Notes under the pieces: model-generated | Told to the model about the DNA's origin: nothing | Database searches by the model: none | What the model saw: only the letters and a program-made list of their open reading frames with translations | Part shown: positions 31,092-41,530 of the stretch, piece after piece | How the letters are laid out: every line of letters begins with the position of its first letter | Position numbering within the stretch: position 1 is the first letter of the stretch | NCBI GenBank assembly: GCA_001312325.1 | Contig: BBDJ01000008.1 | Coordinates: forward strand, 100,192 to 164,191 | DNA length: 64,000 bases | From: Lysinibacillus pakistanensis | GTDB lineage: Bacteria; Bacillota; Bacilli; Bacillales_A; Planococcaceae | Direction: 5' to 3' | Program-made: the position numbers and the translations under genes

Positions 31092-31189
31092 CATAAGCCT
31101 AATGCAAAAGTTTGTAAGACCATTAACAATCAGTTATTCAAGAAACGTCTATTAGAATTATTGGTAAGTTAACATTTTGGGGTGATTAG

Positions 31190-32236
31190 ATGAAATTTTT
31201 AAATTTCGGATCATTAAATATTGATAAGGTTTATCTTCATTCAGCAAAGCCTCCCATCTTTATAGGTGGTGAGATGAATGGGGTTTTAGTTCCTTTTCAG
31301 TGGGTGTCTAAACACCTACTGAATGAAGATAAAGCCTCCAGCGGATGTCACGGATTTTCAAAGGAATGAATTGTACAGGTACAATTCAAAATCCGGACGC
31401 AATTACGCCAAGGCGAAATTGATACAGTTCCTCACTTTGTTAAAGAAGGAGAAACATTATCTTCGGTCAGTTATGATGAATTTCCAGGTGGAAAAGGATT
31501 AAACCAATCCATAGCTCTTGCAAAATCTGGTGCACAAGTATTTCATGCAGGTAAAATTGCCAAATATGGTCAGTTTCTAAAACAACAATTAGCATTAGAA
31601 GGAATTAATGTTGAGGGAATATATGATAACGGTTTGATTAGGCATGCCATTATTCAAGTTACTCCGACAGGTGAAAAATGCATTTTCCTCTATAGTGGAG
31701 CGAATAAAGAATTGACTGTTGAACAAATTGATAAAGTATTAGAGAACTTCACTGCTGACGATTTCCTAGTTCTACAAAAAGAAATCAACTCAATGCTGCT
31801 TATAAAAAGGGTTTAGCCATTGCGTTAAATCCTTCTCCAATTAGTGAATCTATTAAGCATTTAGATTTTTCAAAAATTGATTTTCTAATACTGAATGAGA
31901 TCGAAGGACGAGAAATTAGTGGAGAAAAATCACCTAACAGAATAATCGATCACTTACTATCAAACTATAGTAATTTAATGATTGTGTTGACTTTAGATAC
32001 AAATGGCGTCATATATAGAGACAATGTACAAGAATACAAGCAAGAAGCCTATCAAGTCAAAGTGAAAGACACGACGGCAACAGGTGATACTTTCTTGGGT
32101 TATTTCCTTAGCATGATTTCCCAGAATCCTGATAATAAATTTGCACTTACAGTTGCCTCAAAAGCTGCTTCACTTGCAGTATCTAGAAAAGGCTCTCTTC
32201 TTCTATCCCGGTTTTGCAGAGGTACGCGGTAAATAA
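31190..32236 (+). pseudogene. Ribokinase-family (PfkB) sugar kinase, interrupted
   Basis: A sugar kinase of about 285 residues, split after residue 15 by a 189-base insertion. It begins MKFLNFGSLNIDKVY and resumes VPHFVKEGETLSS, with the PfkB motifs FPGGKGLNQSIALA near the start and DTTATGDTFLGYF (anion hole and catalytic Asp) near the end. ATG 31190 follows TTGGGGTG. The insert contains an in-frame TGA, so no full product is made unless translation restarts. Separate small errors (missing A near 31790, one near 32200) are probably sequencing faults; the insertion is not. Confidence 0.8.
31235..31423 (+). mobile_element. Short hairpin-rich insertion element (MITE/PATE-like)
   Basis: A 189-base block inserted after GGTTTAT in the ribokinase gene. 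It holds CTTCATTCAG and CTGAATGAAG as inverted arms, CAGTGGGTGT/ACACCTACTG, CGGATTTT/AAAATCCG enclosing GAATTGTAC-AG-GTACAATTC, and at the right edge CAATTACGCC-AA-GGCGAAATTG, a hairpin with one mismatch. Hairpins at the ends without clear terminal inverted repeats or a target duplication resemble non-autonomous IS200/IS605 derivatives. It encodes no transposase. Confidence 0.65.
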
Positions 32237-32384
32237 GTTAGATATACATGATAAATAGGAAAGCTACCGATTATTGAAGGTAATGACATCGCTTTTCCCG
32301 CATGGATATGTGAGGAGCTACGAATGGAGAAACGTACACCAAATGTATAAGAGGGTTACGTACTCATTTGCAAAACAGAACATC

Positions 32385-32431
32385 GATAAACCATGGAAAA
32401 TCTAAATTAGATAGTTCCATGGTTTTCTTTT
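32385..32431. terminator. Rho-independent terminator
   Basis: AAACCATGGAA pairs perfectly with TTCCATGGTTT around a 16-base loop and is followed by TCTTTT. Confidence 0.75.
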
Positions 32432-32680
32432 AAACATATGTTTTAAACTAATGTTCATCTTGGGAAGAATTTTGTAAAGTATTTCTATGTACTACTTATA
32501 GAAGTAATGGAAGGCTTTTTGTTATACAAGAAATAGGCTTATGATCCTTCATAATTGGGTGCATTTCTTTAGTAAGGAATGCGTCTTTCTTTATCTAAAG
32601 GACCCAACTTGTGGAGTAAAATTAATTTTTATACTGGCTGATTTGAATTAGTTTAAAAATGCTTGCATGTAAATGAGAAA

Positions 32681-32721
32681 CCCAGTTTATCTTCTCAACA
32701 TATGAAGATAGCTGGATTTTT
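32681..32721. terminator. Terminator-like hairpin without an adjacent gene
   Basis: CCCAG..ATCTTC pairs with GAAGAT..CTGG and is followed by ATTTTTAC. No intact gene precedes it, so it may be left over from a deleted one. Confidence 0.5.
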
Positions 32722-32927
32722 ACAGTTTAATGTGAAAATAACATTTAGGACTAACACAAATTCTTCTTTAAAGTGATATCGATTAATTAGGTAGCGTCTG
32801 TTAAATAATTTATCCGATTGTTACTAAGGAATAAGGCTTTAGGTGAAATATTGCGTTTTTTTACTCATGCTCCCTTCAAGTATAAGTTTTAAACTAATCG
32901 TGTAAATAACTGAAAGGAGTAATGAAT

Positions 32928-33681
32928 GTGAAAGCGATTTTAACGGCAAGAGATGTAATAAAGATTTATAACAAAAATCAGGTAGCAGGACTTAATAAAG
33001 TATCCCTTGATATTGAATCAGGTGAATTTATTGGAATTATGGGAGTCTCAGGTTCGGGAAAAACAACATTACTAAATATTTTATCGACTATTGATAGGCC
33101 TACAAGTGGGGATATTGTAATCAATGGGGTAAACATCAATAAATTAAATGAAAAAAAGGCAGCTGATTTTAGGAAAAGTGATTTAGGTTTTATTTTTCAA
33201 GAGTATTATTTATTAGATAGTTTAACTGTAAAGGAAAATATCTCAGTTCCTCTTACATTACTGAAAAAATCTCCACAAGAAATTGAGATGTCTATAAATA
33301 GTTTAGCAAAGCGTTTCGGAATAAAAGAACAGCTATCTAAGTACCCTAATCAACTTTCTGGTGGACAAAAACAAAGGGTAGCTGCAGCAAGGGCTATTAT
33401 AAAAAAAGCCTTCAATTCTATTTGCAGATGAACCAACGGGTGCATTAGATTCTAAATCTGCAACAGCCTTGTTACACAAGTTAAGAGAAGTGAATGAGGA
33501 ACTTCATACCACTATCTTAATGGTGACGCACGATGCCTATACCGCTAGTTTTTCAAGTAGAATCCTCATGTTTAGGGATGGAAATATTATTAAAGAAATA
33601 AGAAGAAATGATCGTACTAGGAAAGAATACCTCGAAAATATTTTAAAAGAAGTCACAAGCATTGAAGTTTCCAACGAATAG
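32928..33681 (+). CDS. BceA-like ABC transporter ATPase
   Basis: ATP-binding subunit of a peptide-antibiotic resistance exporter, about 250 residues. Walker A GVSGSGKTTLLNILS, signature LSGGQKQRVAAARA, Walker B FADEPTGALD and the His of MVTHDAYTAS are all present. Wording such as LSTIDRPTSGDIVING is typical of BceA/YxdL/YtsC-type proteins. GTG 32928 is preferred because GGAG lies eight bases upstream; ATG 32922 is only two bases from it. One extra A at 33404 breaks the frame. The partner permease follows after 12 bases. Confidence 0.87.
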
Positions 33682-33693
33682 GAGTTGATATCC

Positions 33694-35663
33694 ATGGGTC
33701 TATTAACAATAGCATATAAGAATTTAAAAAAAGAACTTTTCTTTTTATTCTCTTTACTTTGTTTCAGTTGCCTTTGTATTAATGGTATTTTTCTCCTTCA
33801 TCTCTTTTGCCATGAACGATATTATTATGGAGAAAATATCATCTGATGGTAGAGTGGAAACCATGTCAAAAACAGTGGCCGTTTTTGTTATGGCCTTCGT
33901 ATTATTTTACATGTCCTATTCAAACTCTTTCTTTTTGAAACGACGAACGAAGGAACTTGGAATCTATTCTCTTTTAGGATATAGAAAATCAAGTATGTTA
34001 AAGTTGTTAACCATTGAAAATGTTGTAATTTGTTTATTGTCGTTGCTTACAGGGGTAATATTAGGGGCCATTCTTCATAAAGGTATTATTGAGGTCATTA
34101 TTAGAGTATTAAAATTGCAAATTGAAACATCAGCGATTCCGTTATTTAACTATGGCGCGATTCTTTTTACTTTAGCTTTTGTATTTGCTGTTTTGATTGT
34201 ATTGTTTTTGTCAAATTTGGTTGTCCTTCGGAATAGCTCTGTCTTAAATTTGGTTCGCATGGAAAAGCGCGAAGAAAAGAAAATGAAAGTCAGAATGAGT
34301 CTATCCATTGTAGGATTGTTATTTATGGTTCTTGGGTACATATTAGCGTTTGACATTACTAGAGGTGTAGAATCATTATGGAAAACGATAGGATTTTCAC
34401 CAATGGCACTTTTAACTATGTTAACAGTAGTAATAGGAACCATTTTTTTTATCCATTCGTTTTTACCTTTTTCGATTCATAAATTAGAGCAAAGAAAAAA
34501 ACTGGCTTTATAAGGAAATGAATATTATTGTCCTGCCAAATTTCAAATATAAAATTCGGTCAAAGGCAAAGACTTTAATTTTATTGACTTTATTAGCTGC
34601 TGGTACACTCTCTCTTTTCGCTTCAACTGTGCTTTCTATTTATTATCCGGTAGCTGCCACGGAACGGATAATCCCATCAGCTATAGAATTTCCGATAGAA
34701 GATAAAGGTACGGCTAGTAAAGCGATTGAAATAGTGAAGGGAACGAATAATGTTGAAAATATGAAATATAGTGAAACAACAATTATACAAATAATGTCCT
34801 CTTCAGCCAACTTGCCTTTTGAATATAACGTTAAGGAAGTATCGGGATTTGATTTAATTTCCGAATCAGATTATAAAGAGCTTATAGAGCTTCAAAACAG
34901 GGGTGCAAAAATTGAAAAGTTGAAAGATGATGAGGCAATTTTAGTAAAGTATCGGCCAGAGGAAGGCGATCCTGATAAAGGGAACGTCTATAGCTTAAAT
35001 TTGTCAGCTAGTGATAATGCAGAAGTAATTATCAAAGAGACAACGTTACTAAATCCAATTGGGTTTGCGAATAGCATTGCAACATTAATCATTTCAGATA
35101 CTCTTTATCAAAAAAATAAAGACATTTGGTCTTCCTGAAAAAAACGATAATGAGTATTGATGGACAAAATATGAGAGATAACAAAGAAGTTTATGAAAAT
35201 CTAGAACCACTTTTTAAAGATGACCCTTATTTTGCAAGTAGTTATCAAAGGAATGAAGTCATTACCCAAGAGAATAGTTCTACATTTTTACTTATTGCCT
35301 TTGTTACTATTATCTTTTTTTGTTGCAACAGGGAGTATACTCTACTTCCATAATATTTCTAGTATAATGGCGGATAAAGATGACTTGATGATATTAAATC
35401 GAATGGGTTATAACAATAAAATGATGAAGAAAATAATTAGCAAACAAATTTTGGCTTTGTTTAGCATACCATATGTTTTAGGTATAACACATAGTACCTT
35501 TACTATAATAGCCTACAAGTCAGCACTAATGGATGATCTGCTAGGAAGAAATAGTGCCTTTATACTTCCTGTATTGGTAACGGTAGTTATTTTTACAATT
35601 GTTTATATTATTTATTATGTAGTAACAAAAAGAGCTTGTTATAAAGTTATTTTTACAAATTAG
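33694..35663 (+). CDS. BceB-like ABC transporter permease
   Basis: About 655 residues with the BceB layout: ten membrane helices and a large extracellular domain of about 190 residues between helices 7 and 8 (from YYPVAATERIIPSAIEF on). The N-terminus reads NLKKNFSFYSLYFVSVAFVL, and RRTKELGIYSLLGYRKSSM marks the FtsX-like core. With the ATPase it should bind and remove cell-wall-active peptides. ATG 33694 follows GGAG. At least five homopolymer errors (33733, 34501, 35112, 35145, 35317) break it. Confidence 0.87.
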
Positions 35664-35672
35664 ATTTATCAA

Positions 35673-35710
35673 AAAAAGCTGATGGACAGTGGATGTCTAT
35701 CAGCTTTTCT
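35673..35710 (+). terminator. Rho-independent terminator
   Basis: AAAAGCTGATGGACA pairs with TGTCTATCAGCTTTT (one mismatch) and is followed by CTTAAAA, ending the bceAB-like unit before the kinase gene. Confidence 0.7.
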
Positions 35711-35761
35711 TAAAAATAGATTGTATAATAATGTTAGAAAGTGAATAGAGGTAATAAGATT

Positions 35762-37353
35762 ATGAAAAAATCCTATGAGAGAAAGCTACTTTTTATTTTG
35801 CTGAATCAAATTCTAGTTATCTTGTATTTATGTTATCAGTATACAATAAACAACTTTGCTGGAACGGAAAATTTAATACCATTAATCATTATATCCTTAA
35901 TAATTATTGATGAGGCGTACATTAGTTACAAAAATATAAAAGGGAATATCACATTATCAAGATTTACAAACTTATTAATTTTGGTAGCATGGCAATTTTT
36001 ATTTTCTTTAGATGGGAGTAACACTTTTTATACATTAAGTACATTACTTAGCATTGTAATCCTATATAAATCGATTCAATTTTTGCTCATCTTCTTTTTT
36101 TCAAGATACTACTTATACATATAAACAGATAATAGACTGGATTTTATCGATCATATGCTTGTTGTCGTTAATATCTTTATTTATAAATGAAAGGCTGTTT
36201 GCGACACTATTTTTGCTTCAGTGGGTTCTAAGCTTTGGCTGTATTACCTTTCTATTTCTAAAGCATCGGAAACGAATTTCCTTTGTCTTAATTAGTGAAA
36301 AAAAGCATTTTCATAAAACAGGCTTCATTATTTTTTTTCTCATTTGTTGGATACGTAATAATATTTGCTGACAAACCAGAATACCTAAGTAATTTTGGGT
36401 GGTATGTCATAATTATTTTCCCTTTATTTAGTGTTCATTCAATTGCTTTTAAAAACACCAGTAGTGTAGGTGCATATATTCCATTTAAGAAAGCAAATGT
36501 CTTTGTGATGTGCTTATTAGTACTAATCAGTATTTTATTGCTTGGATTGTTATTTCGATTTAATATAATAAGTTATTTTATCATCATTCACATGATTCTT
36601 TTGTTTGTATTACTTCGGCTCACATTAATTTATAAAGAACTGCAAAGCACTATTTTGGAAAAAGATAATTACAAAGTAGCCCGTGATAATTTTTATGCTC
36701 ATAATTTGATGCAAGTAAAGAAAGAGGAGGAACTAAAAAGTAATGTATCCAATTATTTACACGACGAAATTTTACAAGATATATTATCCATTAAAAACAT
36801 GATTAATAAATCAGACAAAGAAGAAGTTCGAACCATCATTTTTGAAACGTTAGATAACCTAAATCTGTCAATACGAGATCAAATGCAAGAATTCCATCCA
36901 ACTTTATTAAAATCACTCACCTTAAAAGAAAATTATGGTTATCTATTGAAAACCTTAGAACAGAATTATGGCAAAGGAGAAATAGAAATAATTTTCCACT
37001 GCATGAATGGTCTATTTTTAGTTGATCCCTATCATCTTGTTGTCTATCGGATTTTAAAAGAACTGGTTACAAACGCAATAAAGCATTCTCAATGTTCAAA
37101 GATAACGGTAACATTGAAACAGGATAATGAAAAAGTAGAACTAATAGTATCGGATGATGGAACAGGCTTAAAGGAAAAGGTATATGGTAAAATTGGCTCT
37201 GCGCTTCATAAAGGACTTAACTCTATCAATGAACAATTATTTTTATTAAATGGTAAAATGACCATATTGGATGACGAGCCTAATGGTTTATCTGTCTGTG
37301 TTCAAATTTTCATGAAGGGAGATGATTCCTATCAATATTTTATTAATCGATGA
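35762..37353 (+). CDS. NarL-type membrane histidine kinase
   Basis: About 530 residues after three joins. The first ~270 residues form about eight membrane helices without a large extracellular loop. Then come a HisKA_3 phosphoacceptor (SNYLHDEILQDILSIKNMI) and a HATPase domain (LVTNAIKHSQCSKI N-box, VSDDGTGLKEK). It pairs with the LuxR-type regulator overlapping its 3' end by 32 bases. ATG 35762 follows AGAGG; the in-frame GTG 35741 lacks a ribosome site. Breaks at 36097, 36298 and 36329. Lying directly after the Bce-like exporter, it may sense the same peptides. Confidence 0.83.
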
Positions 37354-37941
37354 TCATATTTTATTTGCAAAGAGTTTAAAAATAGCCTTTGAGGACTATG
37401 TTCAAATAAATCAATTTCTATCATACAAGACATTGATCATGTTATGTCAGTAATAGAAAACCTCAAGCCTGACATTACTTTAATTGATATCAATTTAAGC
37501 AATATAAGCAATGAAGACGGATTAGAGCTAGCTAAAAACATCATTAATATAGGATGTAAAACTAAAATAGTAATGTTGACAGGTTATGATCTCCCCGTTT
37601 ATCGTCATGAAGCAAAAAAGATTGGGGTAAATGGTTTTATTAATAAAAATATTATGCCAGATAAATTATTGGAAATATTAATTGATATTAATAATGGTAC
37701 TGACTATTTTCCAAAGCCCTCGGAATTTGTTGAAGAATTGACTGATAGTGAAAAACAAATTTTACAATTACTAGCCAATGGATATAAGCGTAAGGATATT
37801 GCTTCCATTGTTTTTGCTAGCGAACGTACAGTTTCTAATCATATTCAGCATATATTTGACAAGTTGAATGTATCTTCTTCATTAGAAGCTGTAACTAAAG
37901 GAATTAAATTTGGCTATATTCAGCCTAATTATAAAGAATAG
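37322..37941 (+). CDS. LuxR/NarL-family response regulator
   Basis: About 206 residues: a receiver domain (NILLIDDHILFAKSL, phosphoacceptor Asp in TLIDINLS, Lys in GFINKN) and a LuxR helix-turn-helix (LTDSEKQILQLLANGYKRKD, SERTVSNHIQHIFDKLNV). ATG 37322 lies inside the kinase gene, with AAGGGAG upstream, so the pair is translationally coupled. One A is missing near 37408. It is the cognate partner of the kinase and probably controls the neighbouring exporter. Confidence 0.87.
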
Positions 37942-38371
37942 TATTTATAACTGTTTTATATTAAACAAGCAAATAAAAATTCTTCTAATATTCAACAAAT
38001 CAGCTAATAGAAGCTGGACATTATTCAACAATCTGGCGCTTTTCTGTAAAAAGGAAAGTGTCTTTTTTTCTTGTATTTGAAGGTCTCTAATGATTCAGCA
38101 ATACGTTATTGTCAAATTCTTGAATATTCTCGTCTGAAAAAGAATCTCCGTGAACAAATAGACTTTAGAGTATTAGATTTAAATAGTAGGAGAGTGAAAG
38201 AATAATGAGTTCGTTGCGTTAAACACTATTCCAATGGACTTACGAAGAAGATTTCAAAAAGCATTAATTTGGATTATGCTTTTTTAATTTTGGTGGAATG
38301 ACTAATTTTAATAAAACGTGACGAGCTCATTTTAATTTACGTCTAAGTATATAGAAAAGGAGGGAGCAGCT
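37942..38371 (+). other. 430-base gap with one terminator
   Basis: A terminator at 38036-38069 follows the response regulator. The remainder holds no open frame with a start and ribosome site beyond a few codons (for example ATGAGTTCGTTGCGTTAA at 38204). The ECF sigma factor's ribosome site AAGGAGGG lies at its end. Confidence 0.5.
38036..38069 (+). terminator. Rho-independent terminator
   Basis: CGCTTTTC pairs with GGAAAGTG around TGTAAAAA and runs into T7. A close relative of this hairpin lies at 40033. Confidence 0.65.
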
Positions 38372-38900
38372 TTGGAACAAGAGGAATTGACCGAATGGAT
38401 CGATCAATATGGTGAATCGGTTTTAACCTACATACTATTAATGGTGAGAGACTATCAAAAAGCAGAGGATTTAACACAGGAAACCTTTATAAAAGCTTAT
38501 AGACATAAACAGCAATTTGAACAAAAGTCCTCTGAGAAAACATGGCTATTTACGATAGCACACAATGTGACCAAGGACTATTTCCGAAAAAAACATCCTT
38601 TGCAGCATTTTTTTGGGTTTAACGATGGAAGAGAAAGATTACAAGCCAACACCTGATCAAATCGTAGCGATGAACTTTCAAACGGAACAATTATACAGAA
38701 CGATTCAACAATTAAAGCCTACATACAGGCATGTCATCATATTGCGGAAGTTAAAAGAATTTTCAACGGCAGAAACAGCTCTTATTTTAAACTGGTCAGA
38801 AAGTAAAGTGAAAATGACGTTAAAAAGAGCGTTAATTGAACTAAAAAATGAGTTGATTAAAGGAGGGTTTACCAGTGAAATCTTTAGAAGAACAATTTAA
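38372..38900 (+). CDS. ECF RNA polymerase sigma factor
   Basis: About 175 residues with sigma region 2 (YQKAEDLTQETFIKAYRH, KTWLFTIAHNVTKDYFRK) and region 4 (RHVIILRKLKEFSTAETALI, LNWSESKVKMTLKRAL). TTG 38372 follows AAGGAGGGAG. One extra T at 38612 splits it. Its end overlaps the next gene, a membrane protein that is probably its anti-sigma factor. The target promoters cannot be seen from here. Confidence 0.87.
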
Positions 38901-39925
38901 TAAACTGGGAGAAGAATTAAAGCTAACGGACAAATCCAAAGATCAACTTAAACGTAAGATTATGCAGAATGTACATAAAAGTAAAAAAACATAATATAAA
39001 ACAGTACGTTTGGATTGCTGTAGCAGTTTGTATGCTTCTTATGCTTACTTCGCCAATCTATTCGCCGACAATGGCAAAGATAGCGGAGAGGATACTACCA
39101 ATTTCTATTACGCCAAGTTTTTCAGATGGACAGTATAATCCCGATTTAACATCTCAACTCGCAGAATTAGCCAACAAGGAAGGGTACACTGTTAATTTTG
39201 TGGGAATCACACCATCGCCATATACAATTGAAATATCACTCATTTTGAAAGATTCTACATTAAAGCAGGCAATAAATGACCTTGAAGCGAAGATAACAAA
39301 TTATCTTTATGAAAACGGCTATGACCAATATGAATTAAAGTTTTCGGAAGAAATTGAAGTACCGTATCACACAAATAATCAAGAAGATGACACATATGAA
39401 AAGGTATACGAAATTGTGAAGCAAGTATTCACAGCCAATGGATATGCCCAGGAAGCAGATTATGAATTAGCAGGGGTTAAAAGAACATGGTTTTCCAATA
39501 TTGTTTTAATTGATATGCCTGATCATATTCAACAGTCAGAACAAATTATTGCGGATATCGATAAAGAAATAAAATCCCAAAAATTGAATGTAAAAGATAT
39601 TGAAGTGACGACTTTTAACTTCGAACATCGAAGACAAGATAATCGTTGGGCATATATTTCATCTGATATTTATGATGCAATGGCTGGGAAATCGACTTAT
39701 CAACTGACTGGGCTATCCTATAAAGTGAGGAAAGGACACTCCTATGTTTCAATAAAAACGGATTTTAATCAACCACCTTCTGAAGAAATAATAAAAGAAA
39801 TTGAAAAGGCTGTTCAAGATTACTTAGCATTACCGGAAACGAAAGAGGTAATTCAAGATGACAAATATACCGTTCAATTCCTATTGAAGAATGAAGAAGA
39901 ATCGTTTATTAAAATAACAAACTAA
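38875..39925 (+). CDS. Probable membrane anti-sigma factor (DUF4030-like)
   Basis: About 349 residues. A cytoplasmic N-terminus (MKSLEEQFNKLGEELKLTDK) is followed by one membrane helix (YVWIAVAVCMLLMLTSPIY) and a large extracellular region with two related parts (ITPSPYTIEISLILKDSTLK, and later KVRKGHSYVSIKTDF). This layout and the 26-base overlap with the ECF sigma gene mark it as the likely anti-sigma factor. GTG 38875 follows AGGAGGG. An extra A at 38990 breaks it just before the membrane helix. The DUF4030 label is from memory of similar sigma-linked proteins and is tentative. Confidence 0.7.
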
Positions 39926-40032
39926 ATATAAACCAAATACTTTATTAATTGATGCTTTTGTAATTAGTTATTTTTATACTCAAACCTACAGATTAATATT
40001 TGAAGCTTTTTAATTTTTGGTATTCAATTGGA

Positions 40033-40065
40033 GCGCTTTTCCGTAACAAGGAAAGCGTCTTTATT
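40033..40065 (+). terminator. Rho-independent terminator
   Basis: GCGCTTTTCC pairs with GGAAAGCGT around GTAACAA and is followed by CTTTATTT, ending the sigma/anti-sigma operon. Confidence 0.75.
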
Positions 40066-40174
40066 TATGAAAAGGGACATTGAATAAGATTACCAAGCAA
40101 AACCGGGTTTTTATGTTAACATTAATAGTATATTATAAAAAATACTAAACTTAGGTATAGTGGGTGAAATTGGA

Positions 40175-40735
40175 ATGATTTATTTGAGGAAAGCAATGAC
40201 AATTCTGGCTTTCATTTTTATGATAGGGTCTTTTCCTTCGATTACAAGTGCTTGTTCGTGTGCAGATTTACCAAGTGTAGAAGAAGAGTTTGAACGTTCA
40301 AAAGCCGTATTTAGTGGGAAAGTTGTTGATATAAAAGAGAAACGAAGTTTAAAAGGATATACAACTAAATCAGTTCTTTTTGAGGTAACTAACACTTGGA
40401 AGGGTGTTGAACAATCACAAATTATCATTACTACTGGTCAAGGAGGAGGAGATTGTGGATATAATTTTATAAAGGGAGAAGAATATTTGGTTTATGCTAA
40501 CGAATCAATTATATACGAGGCAAAATCTCTTGTATCATCCATGTGTAATCGTACCCGTGTTTTGAGTTCTTCACAGGAGGATTTGGAGATACTTGGAGAA
40601 GGACAGCCCCCCATTGAAGAAGTTAATTTAAGTGGTAAACATAATAGAAATCAAAAATATATTTGGGCTACAGTGGCAGTAGCCATTGGCATTGTTGTGT
40701 TTTTCATTTTAAATAGGAGAAAAAGGTTAGATTAA
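40175..40735 (+). CDS. Secreted TIMP/NTR-like protein with C-terminal membrane anchor
   Basis: An intact protein of about 186 residues. The signal peptide (AMTILAFIFMIGSFPSITSA) is followed at once by CSCADLP, the Cys-X-Cys start of the netrin/TIMP-like fold, then VFSGKVVDIKE and GGGDCGYNFIKGEEYLVYA with further Cys residues (also SSMCNRT). A C-terminal helix (YIWATVAVAIGIVVFFIL) and NRRKR form an anchor. Bacterial members are common in Bacillales, with function unknown. ATG 40175 is the likeliest start; the ribosome site is weak (GGGTGA). Confidence 0.75.
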   Translation: MIYLRKAMTILAFIFMIGSFPSITSACSCADLPSVEEEFERSKAVFSGKVVDIKEKRSLKGYTTKSVLFEVTNTWKGVEQSQIIITTGQGGGDCGYNFIKGEEYLVYANESIIYEAKSLVSSMCNRTRVLSSSQEDLEILGEGQPPIEEVNLSGKHNRNQKYIWATVAVAIGIVVFFILNRRKRLD

Positions 40736-40854
40736 TTATTGTAGAATTTTTGAAAAGCATTAATCATGCGAAGGCATTGATTCGAATTCATTCGTCATAA
40801 CTGCTTTAAATTATCATAGAAATTAGTCTTATATATAATTGGGGGATACTTTGT

Positions 40855-41469
40855 ATGAAAAAAAAGATATATATTGTGAGACATTGTGAAGCACAGGGGC
40901 AGCCTCCGGAGTCACCACTAACGGAAATGGGATTTACACAAGCGAAATATTTATCTGACTTTTTATCAAATATTAAAATTGACCGAATCATATCAAGTCC
41001 CTTTTTACGAGCAATTCAGTCAGTAGAACCAATAAGTAAGGAAACAAACATAAGAATAGAGATTGATGAACGTTTGTCGGAACGCATACTAAGTACACTG
41101 GATTTACCAGACTGGCCTGAAAAACTTAAAGCAACATTCGATGATTCTGAGTTGAAATTTGAAGGTGGAGAATCGAGTAAAGAAGCTATGAATCGAATAG
41201 TAAACGTTGTAGATGAAGCTTTTAACCGTGAAGTTGAAAACACAATAATTGTTACACACGGGAATTTAATGTCTCTACTGCTAAAGAATTATGATAACAG
41301 CTTTGATTTTGACTGTTGGAAGAATCTTAGTAATCCTGATGTATTTGTATTAAGTTACGTAAACAATAAAATAAATATGGAACATTTATGGACAAAGAAA
41401 CTAATAAAAAAAGTAGTATATTTGGAATTTACCTATTTCAATTATCGGGGTAATTCTTGTCAATATTAA
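40855..41469 (+). CDS. Histidine phosphatase superfamily (phosphoglycerate mutase-like) protein
   Basis: A soluble phosphatase of about 190-204 residues. It has the catalytic RHC motif (YIVRHCEAQGQ, a variant of RHG), ISSPFLRAIQS, Glu in DERLSER and the second His in IIVTHGNLMS. ATG 40855 follows GGGGGA. If the seven-A run at 41406 is one base too long, as elsewhere, the natural stop is TAG at about 41416 and the extra 17 residues (VVYLEFTYFNYRG...) are an artefact. Substrate unknown. Confidence 0.87.
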   Translation: MKKKIYIVRHCEAQGQPPESPLTEMGFTQAKYLSDFLSNIKIDRIISSPFLRAIQSVEPISKETNIRIEIDERLSERILSTLDLPDWPEKLKATFDDSELKFEGGESSKEAMNRIVNVVDEAFNREVENTIIVTHGNLMSLLLKNYDNSFDFDCWKNLSNPDVFVLSYVNNKINMEHLWTKKLIKKVVYLEFTYFNYRGNSCQY

Positions 41470-41516
41470 ACCCGCTCATTTTGACTAATCTTTTTTTCAA
41501 AATGAGTGGGTTTCTT
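41468..41516. terminator. Bidirectional terminator
   Basis: AAACCCGCTCATTTTG pairs with CAAAATGAGTGGGTTT (one wobble) across a T-rich loop. It lies between two convergent genes. Confidence 0.82.
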
Positions 41517-41530
41517 CTATTTTAGCTATT

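Larger units (their letters stand above)
30887..31189 (+). other. Intergenic region after nrdJ with repeats and an ORF relic
   Basis: About 300 bases without an intact gene. It holds three direct repeats (30921-30979), a terminator (30979-31013), a hairpin segment similar to part of the element in the ribokinase gene (31025-31091), and a short open stretch reading SHKPNAKVCKTINNQLFKKR up to TAA at 31169-31171. The last looks like the tail of a lost gene. Confidence 0.5.
32237..32927 (+). other. 690-base gap: relic tail and terminators, no gene
   Basis: An open stretch at 32259-32352 reads NDIAFPAWICEELRMEK and lacks a start codon, so it looks like the tail of a deleted gene. Terminator hairpins lie at 32385-32431 and 32681-32721. 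The rest is A+T-rich with no coding signal. AAAGGAG at 32913 belongs to the next gene. Confidence 0.5.

Noticed and set aside
31235..31423. In-frame coding insertion in the ribokinase
   Set aside because: The 189 bases are a multiple of three, but an in-frame TGA interrupts them and they are made of nested inverted repeats.
31221..31424. ATTGATA as a 7-base target duplication flanking the element
   Set aside because: ATTGATA is present at both ends, but using it would delete KVY from the conserved kinase start; the placement after GGTTTAT keeps normal spacing to VPHFV.
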